Counted from the stretch's first letter, positions 9,340 to 17,853 are shown. The stretch: DNA of 64,000 nt from Denitrificimonas halotolerans (GCF_034259425.1 NZ_JAXIVU010000008.1:55299-119298); one strand, 5' to 3'. Numbers and translations: made by a program. The notes: generated from the letters alone by a model not told the origin.

Positions 9340-9845
9340 ATGGCCAGGGCGGTCGGTAACATAGGTGATAAGTGACTTGTAAGTACCTAGCTCTTCGTTA
9401 GGCACTAATTCATCAAAAACTTCACAAATGGCATTCACCACATCAACATTTTTCCGTTCGTTCATGGCCGCCAATGTTGTACGTCTTAACCACTTCTCCT
9501 TCCATCAGCACTTTGCATAAAATTCGTGCGTGGTCTTCCACATATAGCCAATTGCGCATTTGTTCCCATTTTCCGTAAATAGGCAATGATTTACCTTCCA
9601 GGGTATTCAAAATAACTAACGGGATGAGTTGTTGTGGAAAATGAAAGGAGCCATAGTTATTTGAGCAAGTACCATAGGTGCGTAACCATGCTCTAACCAA
9701 ATGATCCGAGCTTGCCTTACTGGCCGAATAGGGGCTACCGGGTGCATTCACAGTGGTTTCCATAAATAAATGCCTAGCTGCGCTTACTGTCTCGTTAGGA
9801 TACGGTAGGTCCCCATACACTTCGTTTGTACTAATGTGGTGAATT
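9340..9845 (-). pseudogene. Broken rfbB copy (dTDP-glucose 4,6-dehydratase relic)
   Basis: The stretch matches the middle and C-terminal part of the intact RfbB encoded at 12266-13366. Shared runs include YSASKASSDHLVRAWLRTYG, IPLVILNTLEGKSLPIYGK, NWLYVEDHAR and YVTDRPGH. It lacks the N-terminal Rossmann half and has an 18-nt in-frame deletion (FPTLITN reduced to T). It has a frameshift near 9455 after YNIGGH. Homology stops at about 9340 after DRPGH, where AT-rich DNA begins. Homology ends at the other side at about 9845. Two short open frames (9196-9474 and 9443-9820) arise from it but neither encodes a working enzyme. It looks like a recombination scar. Confidence 0.8.
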
Positions 9846-9911
9846 TAATTTTATTTATATGGAGCCCTATATAACTACCAATAGCGTTTACTACGCATGA
9901 TCACTTTATAT

Positions 9912-10472
9912 TTAGAACACATCTATAGTAGAAAATGATTCTGCTGCAGAGTCTTTTTCGCTGACCAGTAATTCTTCAATCACCGGCCAATTGATTGCCA
10001 GTTCAACATCATTCCACTTAATCGCTCTTTCGCATTCCTTATCGTAAAAATCCGTCGTCTTGTACTGAAACTGAGTGTTATCTTCTAACGCTACAAAACC
10101 ATGGGCAAAGCCTTCCGGTATCCAAAGCATGTGCTTATTCTTACTATTTAGCTCTGCACTTACCCATTGGCCAAAAGTCGCTGAGTCTGTACGGATATCA
10201 ACAGCCACATCAAAGGCTGCTCCTTGGGTAACACGCACTAACTTACCTTGAGCATGAGGCGGTAATTGATAGTGCAAGCCTCGTAGTACGCCTTTTTTTG
10301 AACAAGAATGGTTATCTTGTACGAATGGTCTAGGAATAGGCAAACCTAATCTAGTCAATTCTTGATAAAAACGCTGCTCGTTGAAGCTCTCCATAAACCA
10401 GCCACGTTCATCCTCAAATACAGTTGGCTCAATAAGTACTACATCCGGTATTTTTGTTTGTATAAGTTTCAT
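9912..10472 (-). CDS. rfbC: dTDP-4-dehydrorhamnose 3,5-epimerase
   Basis: A 186-residue cupin-fold epimerase of normal length. It shows the family pattern FEDERGWFMESFN, the catalytic-region His in GVLRGLHYQLPPHAQ, the Asp of VDIRTDS, and WIPEGFAHGFVAL. It converts dTDP-4-keto-6-deoxyglucose to the L-lyxo form, the third step of dTDP-L-rhamnose synthesis in the cytoplasm. Its ATG overlaps the rfbA stop by 4 nt, and it ends the rfbB-D-A-C operon. The downstream DNA holds the rfbB relic. Confidence 0.96.
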   Translation of the reverse strand: MKLIQTKIPDVVLIEPTVFEDERGWFMESFNEQRFYQELTRLGLPIPRPFVQDNHSCSKKGVLRGLHYQLPPHAQGKLVRVTQGAAFDVAVDIRTDSATFGQWVSAELNSKNKHMLWIPEGFAHGFVALEDNTQFQYKTTDFYDKECERAIKWNDVELAINWPVIEELLVSEKDSAAESFSTIDVF

Positions 10473-11356
10473 GCCCTGTACCCTAGTTTAATTAGATTTA
10501 ACAAGTATTTCCCATAAGCATTTTTAGCTAATGGTTCAGCTAATGTTCGTACCTGTTCGGCATCAATAAAACCTTTTCGATAGGCAATTTCCTCTGGACA
10601 AGCAACTTTTAAGCCTTGGCGCTTTTCAATAGTTTGGATAAAAGAACTAGCTTCCATCAAACTCTCATGAGTCCCCGTATCTAACCATGCAAAACCGCGC
10701 CCCATAGTGACGACAGAAAGCTGCTTACGCTCTAAGTAGATCTTATTCACATCTGTGATTTCTAACTCACCACGATGCGAAGGCTTGATGCTTTTGGCGA
10801 TTTCAATAACATCATTGTCATAAAAATAAAGGCCAGTCACTGCATAATTACTTTTAGGCTTGGTAGGTTTTTCTTCTAAGCTCAGAGCAGTACCTTGCTC
10901 ATCAAACTCCACAACACCATAACGTTCTGGGTCATGTACATGGTAGGCAAATACAGTGGCACCTTCGTTTTGCGTACGAGCCACTTCTAACTCTTTTTGC
11001 AAGTCGTGGCCGAAGAAAATATTATCGCCAAGCACTAGTGCGCAGTTGTCATTACCAATAAAGTCTTCACCAATAATAAATGCCTGTGCTAAACCGTCTG
11101 GGCTAGGTTGCACTGCATATTCGATGCTTAAGCCCCACTGACCACCATCACCAAGTAATTGCTCAAAGCGCGGTGTATCTTGTGGTGTACTGATAATTAA
11201 GATGTCTTTAATCCCCGCCAGCATTAAAGTGCTGAGCGGATAATAAATCATTGGTTTGTCATATACAGGCAGTAGTTGCTTGCTCACTGTCATAGTGACT
11301 GGATACAGGCGCGTACCTGAGCCACCGGCCAGAATAATACCTTTACGTGTAGTCAT
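10469..11356 (-). CDS. rfbA: Glucose-1-phosphate thymidylyltransferase
   Basis: A 295-residue nucleotidyltransferase of standard length. It has the signature GGSGTRLYPVT near the N-terminus, QPSPDGLAQA, LGDNIFFG, and FAWLDTGTH near the C-terminal third. It makes dTDP-glucose from dTTP and glucose-1-phosphate, the first step of dTDP-L-rhamnose synthesis, and is normally feedback-inhibited by the product. The start shares one base with the rfbD stop, and the end overlaps rfbC by 4 nt, so translation is coupled along the operon. Confidence 0.96.
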   Translation of the reverse strand: MTTRKGIILAGGSGTRLYPVTMTVSKQLLPVYDKPMIYYPLSTLMLAGIKDILIISTPQDTPRFEQLLGDGGQWGLSIEYAVQPSPDGLAQAFIIGEDFIGNDNCALVLGDNIFFGHDLQKELEVARTQNEGATVFAYHVHDPERYGVVEFDEQGTALSLEEKPTKPKSNYAVTGLYFYDNDVIEIAKSIKPSHRGELEITDVNKIYLERKQLSVVTMGRGFAWLDTGTHESLMEASSFIQTIEKRQGLKVACPEEIAYRKGFIDAEQVRTLAEPLAKNAYGKYLLNLIKLGYRA

Positions 11357-12258
11357 TAGTTTTGTTCCATTATTTCAGTAAGCATGCGGGTTACACCCTG
11401 CTGCCAAGACGGTAATGTTAGGTCAAACACTCTAGTAATTTTCTGCGTGTTTAACCGTGAATTAAGTGGGCGCTGGGCTGGAGTGACATAACCAGCCGTA
11501 GTAATAGCCTTTAGTGTTTTGAGCTTTAACTCCACCCCTTGCTTTGCAGCAAAGGCAAACACATAGGCTGCATAATCATGCCAGCTTGTTTCTCCACTGG
11601 CGGCCAAATGATAAATACCAGCTATAGTTCTATCGGACTGAGCGCTTACTACAGTGCGAATCGCATGAGCTGTGCAATCCGCTATAAGCTCTGCACTGGT
11701 TGGCGCACCAATTTGGTCGTTAATTACACCAAGTTCAGGGCGCTCTTTAGCCAAGCGCAACATAGTTTTTGCAAAATTATTACCGCGAGCAGCATAAACC
11801 CAACTAGTTCTAAAAATAAGATGTTGCGGGCAGTTTTCTTTAATAAATTTCTCGCCTGCAAGTTTACTCGCTCCATATATATTTAAGGGGCTCGTTTTAT
11901 CTTCTTCTTCCCACGGTTTACTTCTCTGCCCATCAAAAACATAGTCGGTAGAATAATGTACTAACCAAGCACCTATTTTTTTAGCTTCTTGGGCTAATAT
12001 TAATACTGTATCGGCATTTATTTGCTGAGCTTGTTTTTGTTCACTTTCAGCCTTATCAACCGCAGTATATGCAGCAGCATTGACTATGACATCGGGCTGT
12101 ATTTGTTGAATAGTCTTAGCTATTCCATCAGGTTTTAAAAAGTCACCGCAATAGTTTTCAGAATCAGAGCTGAGTGCTATTACCTCACCCAATGGTGCAA
12201 GTGCACGTTGTAATTCCCAACCTACCTGCCCGCTTTTGCCAAATAATAAAATCTTCAT
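11356..12258 (-). CDS. rfbD: dTDP-4-dehydrorhamnose reductase
   Basis: A 300-residue short-chain reductase. It has the NAD(P)-binding start LLFGKSGQVGWEL, the catalytic Thr/Tyr/Lys surroundings HYSTDYVFDG and YGASKLAGE, and FRTSWVYA. It reduces dTDP-4-keto-L-rhamnose to dTDP-L-rhamnose, the last step of the pathway. It lies 7 nt after rfbB and overlaps rfbA by 1 nt. The length and motifs are normal and nothing suggests damage. Confidence 0.96.
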   Translation of the reverse strand: MKILLFGKSGQVGWELQRALAPLGEVIALSSDSENYCGDFLKPDGIAKTIQQIQPDVIVNAAAYTAVDKAESEQKQAQQINADTVLILAQEAKKIGAWLVHYSTDYVFDGQRSKPWEEEDKTSPLNIYGASKLAGEKFIKENCPQHLIFRTSWVYAARGNNFAKTMLRLAKERPELGVINDQIGAPTSAELIADCTAHAIRTVVSAQSDRTIAGIYHLAASGETSWHDYAAYVFAFAAKQGVELKLKTLKAITTAGYVTPAQRPLNSRLNTQKITRVFDLTLPSWQQGVTRMLTEIMEQN

Positions 12259-12265
12259 TTGTTTA

Positions 12266-13366
12266 TTACACAGTTCCTAAACGCTCACGCTGGTAGCTGC
12301 CGTCTTGCACCCGTTGGCACCATTTTTGGTTGTCGAGGTACCACTGCACGGTTTTACGAATGCCCGATTCAAAGGTTTCCTCTGGTTTCCAACCAAGTTC
12401 TTTAGCAATCTTACTAGCATCAATGGCGTAGCGGCGGTCATGGCCTGGGCGGTCGGTGACATAAGTAATTAAGTCTTTGTATGAGTTTGTAGGCGTGTTG
12501 ACGGAGGCATGGCCTCCTCCTACAGGCACGAGCTCATCAAGGATTTCGCAGATGGTTTCAACCACTTCTATATTTTGTAGCTCGTTATGGCCGCCGATGT
12601 TGTAGGTTTCGCCTACCTCTCCTTCCATCAGCACTTTACATAAAGCGCGTGCGTGGTCTTCTACATAGAGCCAATCTCGGATTTGGTCGCCTTTGCCGTA
12701 AATAGGTAATGGCTTGCCTTCTAGGGCGTTAAGTATTACCAGCGGTATTAGTTTTTCTGGAAAGTGGTAAGGGCCGTAGTTGTTCGAGCAGTTAGTGATT
12801 AGCGTTGGAAAACCGTAGGTGCGAAGCCAAGCGCGTACTAAATGGTCGGAACTAGCCTTGCTGGCTGAATAAGGGCTGCTCGGCGCGTAGGGAGTGGTTT
12901 CTAGGAACAAGTGGTTAACTGCATCATCAGCATCACTGGGGTGCGGTAAATCGCCGTATACTTCATCTGTGCTGATGTGGTGAAAACGAAACGTTTGCTT
13001 ACGCTGTTCTTCTAGCTCATTCCAGTAGGCTCTGGCAGCTTCTAGCAAGTTATACGTACCTACGATATTGGTTTGGATAAATTCTGCTGGGCCATCTATA
13101 GAGCGGTCCACATGGCTTTCTGCAGCCAAATGCATCACTGCATCGGGCTGGTGTTGTTTGAAAACGCGCTCTAGCTCAGCACGATGACAGATATCCACAT
13201 GCTCAAAAACGTAGCGTTTGTTATTACTCACTTCGGCCAAAGATTCGAGGTTACCTGCGTAGGTGAGCTTATCTAGGTTTACTACTTTGTGTTCGGTGTT
13301 GTTAATGAGGTGGCGCACTACGGCTGAACCTATAAAGCCGGCGCCACCTGTTACTAATATTTTCAT
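12266..13366 (-). CDS. rfbB: dTDP-glucose 4,6-dehydratase
   Basis: A 366-residue extended SDR dehydratase. It has GGAGFIGS at the NAD site, STDEVYGD, the YSASK catalytic Tyr/Lys motif and YVTDRPGHDRRY. It converts dTDP-glucose to dTDP-4-keto-6-deoxyglucose, step two of dTDP-rhamnose synthesis. It is the first gene of rfbBDAC. Between ELVP and SYKDL the protein carries about 8 extra residues compared with the usual loop. They are encoded by a palindromic element (12488-12524) inserted in frame. A partial, decayed copy of this gene lies at 9340-9845. The 282 nt upstream are AT-rich and may hold a local promoter, but I see no clear one. Confidence 0.96.
   Translation of the reverse strand: MKILVTGGAGFIGSAVVRHLINNTEHKVVNLDKLTYAGNLESLAEVSNNKRYVFEHVDICHRAELERVFKQHQPDAVMHLAAESHVDRSIDGPAEFIQTNIVGTYNLLEAARAYWNELEEQRKQTFRFHHISTDEVYGDLPHPSDADDAVNHLFLETTPYAPSSPYSASKASSDHLVRAWLRTYGFPTLITNCSNNYGPYHFPEKLIPLVILNALEGKPLPIYGKGDQIRDWLYVEDHARALCKVLMEGEVGETYNIGGHNELQNIEVVETICEILDELVPVGGGHASVNTPTNSYKDLITYVTDRPGHDRRYAIDASKIAKELGWKPEETFESGIRKTVQWYLDNQKWCQRVQDGSYQRERLGTV
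12488..12524. repeat. Palindromic mini-element inserted in frame in rfbB
   Basis: The segment has outer arms TGTAGG (12488-12493) and CCTACA (12519-12524) and an inner stem GGAGGC (12503-12508) / GCCTCC (12512-12517) around ATG. It lies exactly where RfbB is about 8 residues longer than typical family members, and the decayed rfbB copy lacks it. It resembles REP-type palindromes in having nested inverted arms. Whether further genome copies exist cannot be seen from this window. Confidence 0.5.
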
Positions 13367-13648
13367 TTACTTACCAACCTTAAAGCTAATTAAATAAGTC
13401 TATTCAAATCCCAAAAACATAAAGCCTGCATTAAGTTACTTCTTAATTCGAACCCAACCTATAAAATCGAGTTAACCCTATAGATTTTCTGCTTTTGAAA
13501 AATCCATCCAACTACTTTTAATCAACCTTATTTCCTAGCAATATGACGATAAAACCAAAATACAGTAAACGATCATCAGCGCGGGACATCTATTTGCTTG
13601 GCTTGAGGAATGACTTCATCGCTTATAATTACCTGCTGCTGTTACATT

Positions 13649-14944
13649 TTAAAAAGAAGGAGATTTTTTAAAAGCTCGCGCACTAACAACTGTAACTATT
13701 ACATAAAGAACTAAATATGAGATTGCTGTCACTAATGAGTAAAGAGCAACCGCCAGTAGTGCACTTTCATACAGATAACTTGCGACCCATAACACTAAAG
13801 TTTTCAACCCTAGAAAAACGAGTTCATATATCAAAAAAATCCCCTGCATTTTTATAACTGGAATAGTTGCGATTAGAGGCCGTGCAGCTAATGAGATCAA
13901 AACCCATAATGCCATCCATTGCGCATACTGGCCTGCTATATACCACTCAGCTCCAAAAACTAGCCCAAATACATAGGGACCAAAAAGCATAATGAAGGTA
14001 AAAGGCAGTAAGCCAACCATAAAAGTAACAACTGTAGCTTTATTTAAAAGCTGGATATGATCTTCACCCCTATTTACCGCTTCCGCAATGCGTGGATAAA
14101 AGACATTGCCCACTGAGCTACCTATTAGCAATGCTGGTGCTGACAAAGCAGACATACCTAAAGAGAAAAAACCCGCTACAACCGGCCCAAAAAAGCTAGC
14201 TAAAATTAATACAGGCAAACTCTGCGATATTGCGTTAATCCAAATTTGTGGGGTTCGATACAAAGGAAAATCACGATGCTCATACGCCAAAACTTTTAAA
14301 TCAATATTCTTTTCTGCTAGTTTATCTATTCGCCCATCTTTATCTGCCCATCTCTTAGCCCCAAACCACAACTGTACTGTATATAAGGCACTACCCAACG
14401 TAGCTAAAATAATCAACACAGAACCAATAGGCCAAAACCAACCCAAACCCACCTTTGAGCTATTGAGAATTAACGACTGCGAAACGGCAATTCGAGCTGT
14501 AACTTTGAACTGTTTTTTACGTATTAGCCATTGCTGCATGATTTGCTGCAATGCGCTAAAAAGCATCGCTAAAGGAATAAGTAGCATAAAGCTGGTAATG
14601 GCTTGCATGCCCAGTAGAGCGGCTATTTGCTCACCACCTAAAAGCAAGACCACAGTTAAAACAAGAGCCATCACTAAAGCGATGCAAAAGCTCAGCTTTG
14701 CAATGCCTTTGGCATCATCATCGGACTTCGGCAGCACAATGGCAATTGGATACGCCAACGCAGCTAAAGGTGTGACAAAACCCAGCACAGCCATAAAAGT
14801 GCCCAACAAGCCAAATGCTTCTGGTCCATACATCCGTGTAATGATGGGTGAGAAGGCTAGGTTGATAGCTTGTGCGCCAGCCGTCCCAGTTGCCACAAGC
14901 ACCACATTCCGCACAAACTTACTTTTAGTTAACTGTTTAATCAA
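13649..14944 (-). CDS. Wzx-type oligosaccharide flippase (first of three)
   Basis: A 431-residue polytopic MOP-superfamily protein with about 12 membrane segments, starting IKQLTKSKFVRNVVLVATGTAGAQ (shown without the initiator). The start codon is TTG at 14942-14944 with a weak GAGA-type site upstream. No ATG lies nearby in frame, since the first is at MYGPEAFG. It would flip undecaprenyl-linked repeat units across the inner membrane. It is clearly paralogous to the flippase at 40003-41316 (shared GTAGAQAI and RTYGPE-like blocks) but not to that at 33908-35191. It lies between wbpP and rfbBDAC. Confidence 0.85.
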   Translation of the reverse strand: MIKQLTKSKFVRNVVLVATGTAGAQAINLAFSPIITRMYGPEAFGLLGTFMAVLGFVTPLAALAYPIAIVLPKSDDDAKGIAKLSFCIALVMALVLTVVLLLGGEQIAALLGMQAITSFMLLIPLAMLFSALQQIMQQWLIRKKQFKVTARIAVSQSLILNSSKVGLGWFWPIGSVLIILATLGSALYTVQLWFGAKRWADKDGRIDKLAEKNIDLKVLAYEHRDFPLYRTPQIWINAISQSLPVLILASFFGPVVAGFFSLGMSALSAPALLIGSSVGNVFYPRIAEAVNRGEDHIQLLNKATVVTFMVGLLPFTFIMLFGPYVFGLVFGAEWYIAGQYAQWMALWVLISLAARPLIATIPVIKMQGIFLIYELVFLGLKTLVLWVASYLYESALLAVALYSLVTAISYLVLYVIVTVVSARAFKKSPSF

Positions 14945-15115
14945 TTTTTTCTCTATATGGTGCAGTGCCGTTTAATTCACACTTTTTTAATTCGATTAGG
15001 GTGTTAAACCAGCTGACTAGTCTCACCCCACACAGCATTTCAGCGTATCTTTAAAGACTATTAATCAGTCAGTATTGAAATTCGTGAAGAACAACCTATG
15101 CAATTCAATCAATAA

Positions 15116-16165
15116 TTAACCCAAAAACTTCACATACCAAGGCATCGCTTCTGCAATCCCTTCGCTAATTCTATGGCTAGGCTCGTAACCTAACAGCGTT
15201 TTTGCTTTGCTTACGTCTGCTTGTGAGTGGCGTACGTCGCCTTCTCTAAATTCACGGTAGGTGGGCGTTTGTGTGTAGTTGATGCCGTTGTCTTTTAATG
15301 CGCTTTGAATGGCTTCAAACAGTTGGTTTAATGTTGTGCGGTCGCCTACGGCTACGTTGTACACTTGGTTTTTAGCATCTGGGTTTTTAGTGGTGGCGGC
15401 CAATAGGTTGGCTTGTACGGTGTTTTCTATGTAGCAGAAGTCGCGGCTGGTTTCGCCATCGCCATTGATAAACACGGGCTCGCCTTGAATCATTGCTGCA
15501 GTCCATTTTGGAATCACTGCTGCATAAGCGCCGTTCGGATCTTGGCGTTTGCCAAACACATTAAAGTAACGCAGGCCAATGCAGTTAAAGCCGTAGGTTT
15601 TAGCAAACACATCAGCGTAGAGCTCATTGACGTATTTAGTTACTGCATAAGGCGATAGTGGTTTGCCGATATTGTCTTCAACTTTAGGCAGCGCTGGGTG
15701 ATCACCGTAAGTGGAGCTGCTGGCGGCGTAGGTGAAGCTCTGTACCTTCGCGTCACGTGCAGCCACCAGCATATTTAAAAAGCCGGTGATGTTGGCGCTG
15801 TTGGTAGTGATAGGGTCAGCAATGGAGCGTGGCACTGAGCCTAATGCGGCTTGGTGCAATACGTAGTCCACACCGGCGCAGGCTTTGTGGCAGTCATCGA
15901 GGTTACGAATATCGCCTTCCATAAAGCTGAAGTTGGCCCACTGTTCGGCGCTGACCAGCGTTTGTACTTCGTCCAAGTTGTATTGATGGCCAGTGGCAAA
16001 GTTATCCAGGCCGATGACCTTTTGGTTGAGTTTAAGCAGGGTTTCTAACAGGTTGGAGCCAATAAAGCCTGCAACGCCGGTGATGAGCCAAGTTTTGGGT
16101 TGCTGTAGGAGCTGTGTAAGCCGTTGCTGGTAAGGGGTTGTCATCTGTTGTGTCCAAGGTTGCAT
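15116..16165 (-). CDS. wbpP: UDP-GlcNAc/GlcNAcA C4 epimerase (WbpP/TviC type)
   Basis: A 349-residue SDR epimerase. It has GVAGFIGSN, LDNFATGHQYNLDEV, AALGSVPRSI, the SSSTYGDHP serine region and YAVTKYVNE (catalytic Tyr/Lys). These match WbpP of Pseudomonas O6 and TviC of Vi antigen, which interconvert the gluco and galacto forms of UDP-HexNAc(A). Two starts are possible. The ATG at 16163-16165 has an AGGGG site 6 nt upstream but inside a hairpin. The ATG at 16142-16144 aligns better with the family N-terminus but has a poor site. With WbpO just upstream it supplies UDP-GalNAcA. Confidence 0.93.
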   Translation of the reverse strand: MQPWTQQMTTPYQQRLTQLLQQPKTWLITGVAGFIGSNLLETLLKLNQKVIGLDNFATGHQYNLDEVQTLVSAEQWANFSFMEGDIRNLDDCHKACAGVDYVLHQAALGSVPRSIADPITTNSANITGFLNMLVAARDAKVQSFTYAASSSTYGDHPALPKVEDNIGKPLSPYAVTKYVNELYADVFAKTYGFNCIGLRYFNVFGKRQDPNGAYAAVIPKWTAAMIQGEPVFINGDGETSRDFCYIENTVQANLLAATTKNPDAKNQVYNVAVGDRTTLNQLFEAIQSALKDNGINYTQTPTYREFREGDVRHSQADVSKAKTLLGYEPSHRISEGIAEAMPWYVKFLG

Positions 16166-16167
16166 GT

Positions 16168-16186
16168 GTCGCCCCTAAAGGGCGAC
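16168..16186. repeat. REP-like hairpin GTCGCCC/GGGCGAC upstream of wbpP
   Basis: A perfect 7-bp stem (16168-16174 with 16180-16186) around CTAAA, followed by TGACA. A second hairpin of the same design with the same TGACA tail lies at 54587-54606. On the wbpP strand its second arm contains the AGGGG sequence used by the first wbpP start, so folding could limit translation initiation. It could equally be a dispersed extragenic palindrome. Confidence 0.55.
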
Positions 16187-16222
16187 TGACATGAGGTTGT
16201 CAAATAAATGGGCGCTTTACCG

Positions 16223-16238
16223 GCCGCCCTCAGGCGGC
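16223..16238. repeat. GC-rich hairpin between wbpO and wbpP
   Basis: A perfect stem GCCGCC (16223-16228) / GGCGGC (16233-16238) with loop CTCA, only 7 nt past the wbpO stop. No T-run follows on either strand, so it is not a convincing intrinsic terminator. It may slow 3' decay of the wbpO message or modulate read-through into wbpP. Confidence 0.45.
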
Positions 16239-16245
16239 ACAAGTA

Positions 16246-17529
16246 TTACAGGCGCAAGTCAGACTCTTCCGCAGTGAGGAGGTATTTTAAATCGTAAAGG
16301 ATGTGCTCTGTTTGACCTAAGGCACGGATTTGGCCAGCACCCATGTCCTTAAACGCTTGGTGGCCTACGGCCAGTACTACGGCATCGTAAGTGTCTTGTT
16401 GCGGTGCGCTGATGGGGCTGATGTTGTATTCCCGCTCGGCTTCGGTTGGGTCCACCCAGGGGTCGAACACATCCACCGCAATGCCGTATTCTTGCAGCTC
16501 TTTAACTATATCCACCACCCGGGTGTTGCGCAGGTCGGGGCAGTTTTCTTTAAAGGTTAAGCCCATGATCAGCACCCGTGCCCCTTGCACATGAATGCGT
16601 TTTTTGAGCATGGCTTTAACCAGTTGGCTGACCACATAGGCGCCCATGCCATCGTTGAGGCGACGGCCAGAGAGGATGATCTCCGGTTGGTAGCCAATGC
16701 TTTGTGCTTTGTGGGTTAAGTAGTAGGGGTCCACACCAATGCAGTGGCCGCCCACCAAACCAGGGCGGAAGGGTAAGAAATTCCACTTGGTGCCGGCAGC
16801 TTCTAAAACAGCTTCGGTATCAATGCCCAGCTTATTAAAAATAATTGCCAGCTCATTGATTAACGCGATATTCACATCACGCTGGGTGTTTTCAATCACT
16901 TTCGCCGCTTCTGCAACTTTAATGCTGCTGGCTTTGTGCGTGCCGACGGTAATGATTTCGTTGTACAGCGCATCCACCAAGTCAGCGACTTCTGGCGTTG
17001 AGCCTGCCGTGACTTTTTTGATATTGGTGACACGGTGTTCTTTATCGCCTGGGTTAATCCGCTCTGGGCTGTAACCGGCGTAGAATTCTTGGTTAAAGGT
17101 TAAGCCTGATACACGTTCTAATACGGGTACACAGTCGTCTTCGGTGGCACCTGGGTAAACGGTGGATTCATAAATAACGATATCGCCTTTTTTCAGCGCT
17201 TTACCGATGGTTTCGGAGGCTTTGATCAGTGGCGTTAAGTCGGGCTGTTTGTGCTCGTTGATTGGCGTGGGCACGGTGACGATATAGACGTTGCAATCTT
17301 GGAGGTCATCTAAGCTGGCGGTGTAGCTTAGGCCATTTGCTTCGGCGAGTTCTGCATCGCTAACTTCTAAAGTAGCGTCATGCCCGGCTTTGAGCGCGTC
17401 AATGCGCGGTTGGTTAATATCAAAGCCTACAACACTGCGTTTTTTGCCAAATTCAACGGCTAGAGGTAGGCCAACGTAACCTAAGCCGATAACGGCGAGT
17501 TTGATATTTTTCAGATTTAACAGAGCCAT
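16246..17529 (-). CDS. wbpO: UDP-N-acetylglucosamine/galactosamine 6-dehydrogenase (WbpO/TviB type)
   Basis: A 427-residue UDP-sugar dehydrogenase. It has the NAD motif GLGYVGLPLAVEFG, the substrate loop YSPERINPGDKEH, and the catalytic cysteine segment GGHCIGVDPYYL. It oxidises the C6 alcohol of a UDP-HexNAc to the uronic acid with two NAD+. With WbpP it makes UDP-GalNAcA. It is nearly identical over most of its length to the second copy at 35295-36572. The ATG is preceded by AGGA at a long 12-nt spacing. An ops-like element lies about 70 nt upstream. It is the first gene of a long operon reaching toward the left edge. Confidence 0.95.
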   Translation of the reverse strand: MALLNLKNIKLAVIGLGYVGLPLAVEFGKKRSVVGFDINQPRIDALKAGHDATLEVSDAELAEANGLSYTASLDDLQDCNVYIVTVPTPINEHKQPDLTPLIKASETIGKALKKGDIVIYESTVYPGATEDDCVPVLERVSGLTFNQEFYAGYSPERINPGDKEHRVTNIKKVTAGSTPEVADLVDALYNEIITVGTHKASSIKVAEAAKVIENTQRDVNIALINELAIIFNKLGIDTEAVLEAAGTKWNFLPFRPGLVGGHCIGVDPYYLTHKAQSIGYQPEIILSGRRLNDGMGAYVVSQLVKAMLKKRIHVQGARVLIMGLTFKENCPDLRNTRVVDIVKELQEYGIAVDVFDPWVDPTEAEREYNISPISAPQQDTYDAVVLAVGHQAFKDMGAGQIRALGQTEHILYDLKYLLTAEESDLRL

Positions 17530-17597
17530 AGCGTTTTTTAGTCCTATATATCCATATGTATTACATGATTGCTGTCAGTGCTAAATACTTACACAGA

Positions 17598-17610
17598 CAT
17601 GCTACCGCCC
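17598..17610 (-). promoter_or_regulatory. ops-like element (RfaH recruitment site)
   Basis: The minus strand reads GGGCGGTAGCATG here. The core GGCGGTAGC matches the ops element of JUMPstart leaders, known as GGCGGTAGCGTG, with one difference in the tail. ops pauses RNA polymerase and recruits the NusG paralogue RfaH, which suppresses termination in long polysaccharide operons. It lies 68 nt upstream of wbpO in a non-coding leader, the expected position. No rfaH gene is in the window. Confidence 0.65.
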
Positions 17611-17833
17611 TAGGGTTGTTCGCGAATCATCCCCAAGGCGCATCGTATTTGAGCTGTGTGGCTGGGCTAACTTGCGTGTAACTCAGCCAGTTCTATCAAT
17701 ACTTTTTTGCTGGCCCAGCAGGCTGCTGCGCTGTTGCAGGTCTTCGATGATGTGGTGATCCACTGTGAATCACCTGGCCTGCAAAGGTTCATCACTGCCG
17801 CAGGCCAAAAATGAACGGGCTTGATGTAGCAAG

Positions 17834-17853
17834 GGGCTTTGCAAGCAAAGCCC
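17834..17853. terminator. Hairpin just downstream of wzc, possible attenuator or REP element
   Basis: A perfect 8-bp stem GGGCTTTG (17834-17841) / CAAAGCCC (17846-17853) with a 4-nt loop, about 20 nt past the wzc stop. No strong T-run follows on the minus strand (CTTGCTACATC), so it is a weak terminator at best. The flanking GCTTGTGGG...CCTTGCTACA layout resembles Pseudomonas REP elements. It precedes the ops-like site. Confidence 0.4.

Noticed and set aside
9196..9474. A 92-codon frame covering part of the rfbB relic
   Set aside because: Its first third is out-of-context RfbB sequence and the rest is AT-rich read-through that overlaps the glycosyltransferase start. It is a by-product of the frameshifted relic.
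14106..14975. A 289-codon plus-strand frame
   Set aside because: It lies entirely antisense to the Wzx flippase, is rich in Lys/Ala/Pro without domain motifs, and has no ribosome site.
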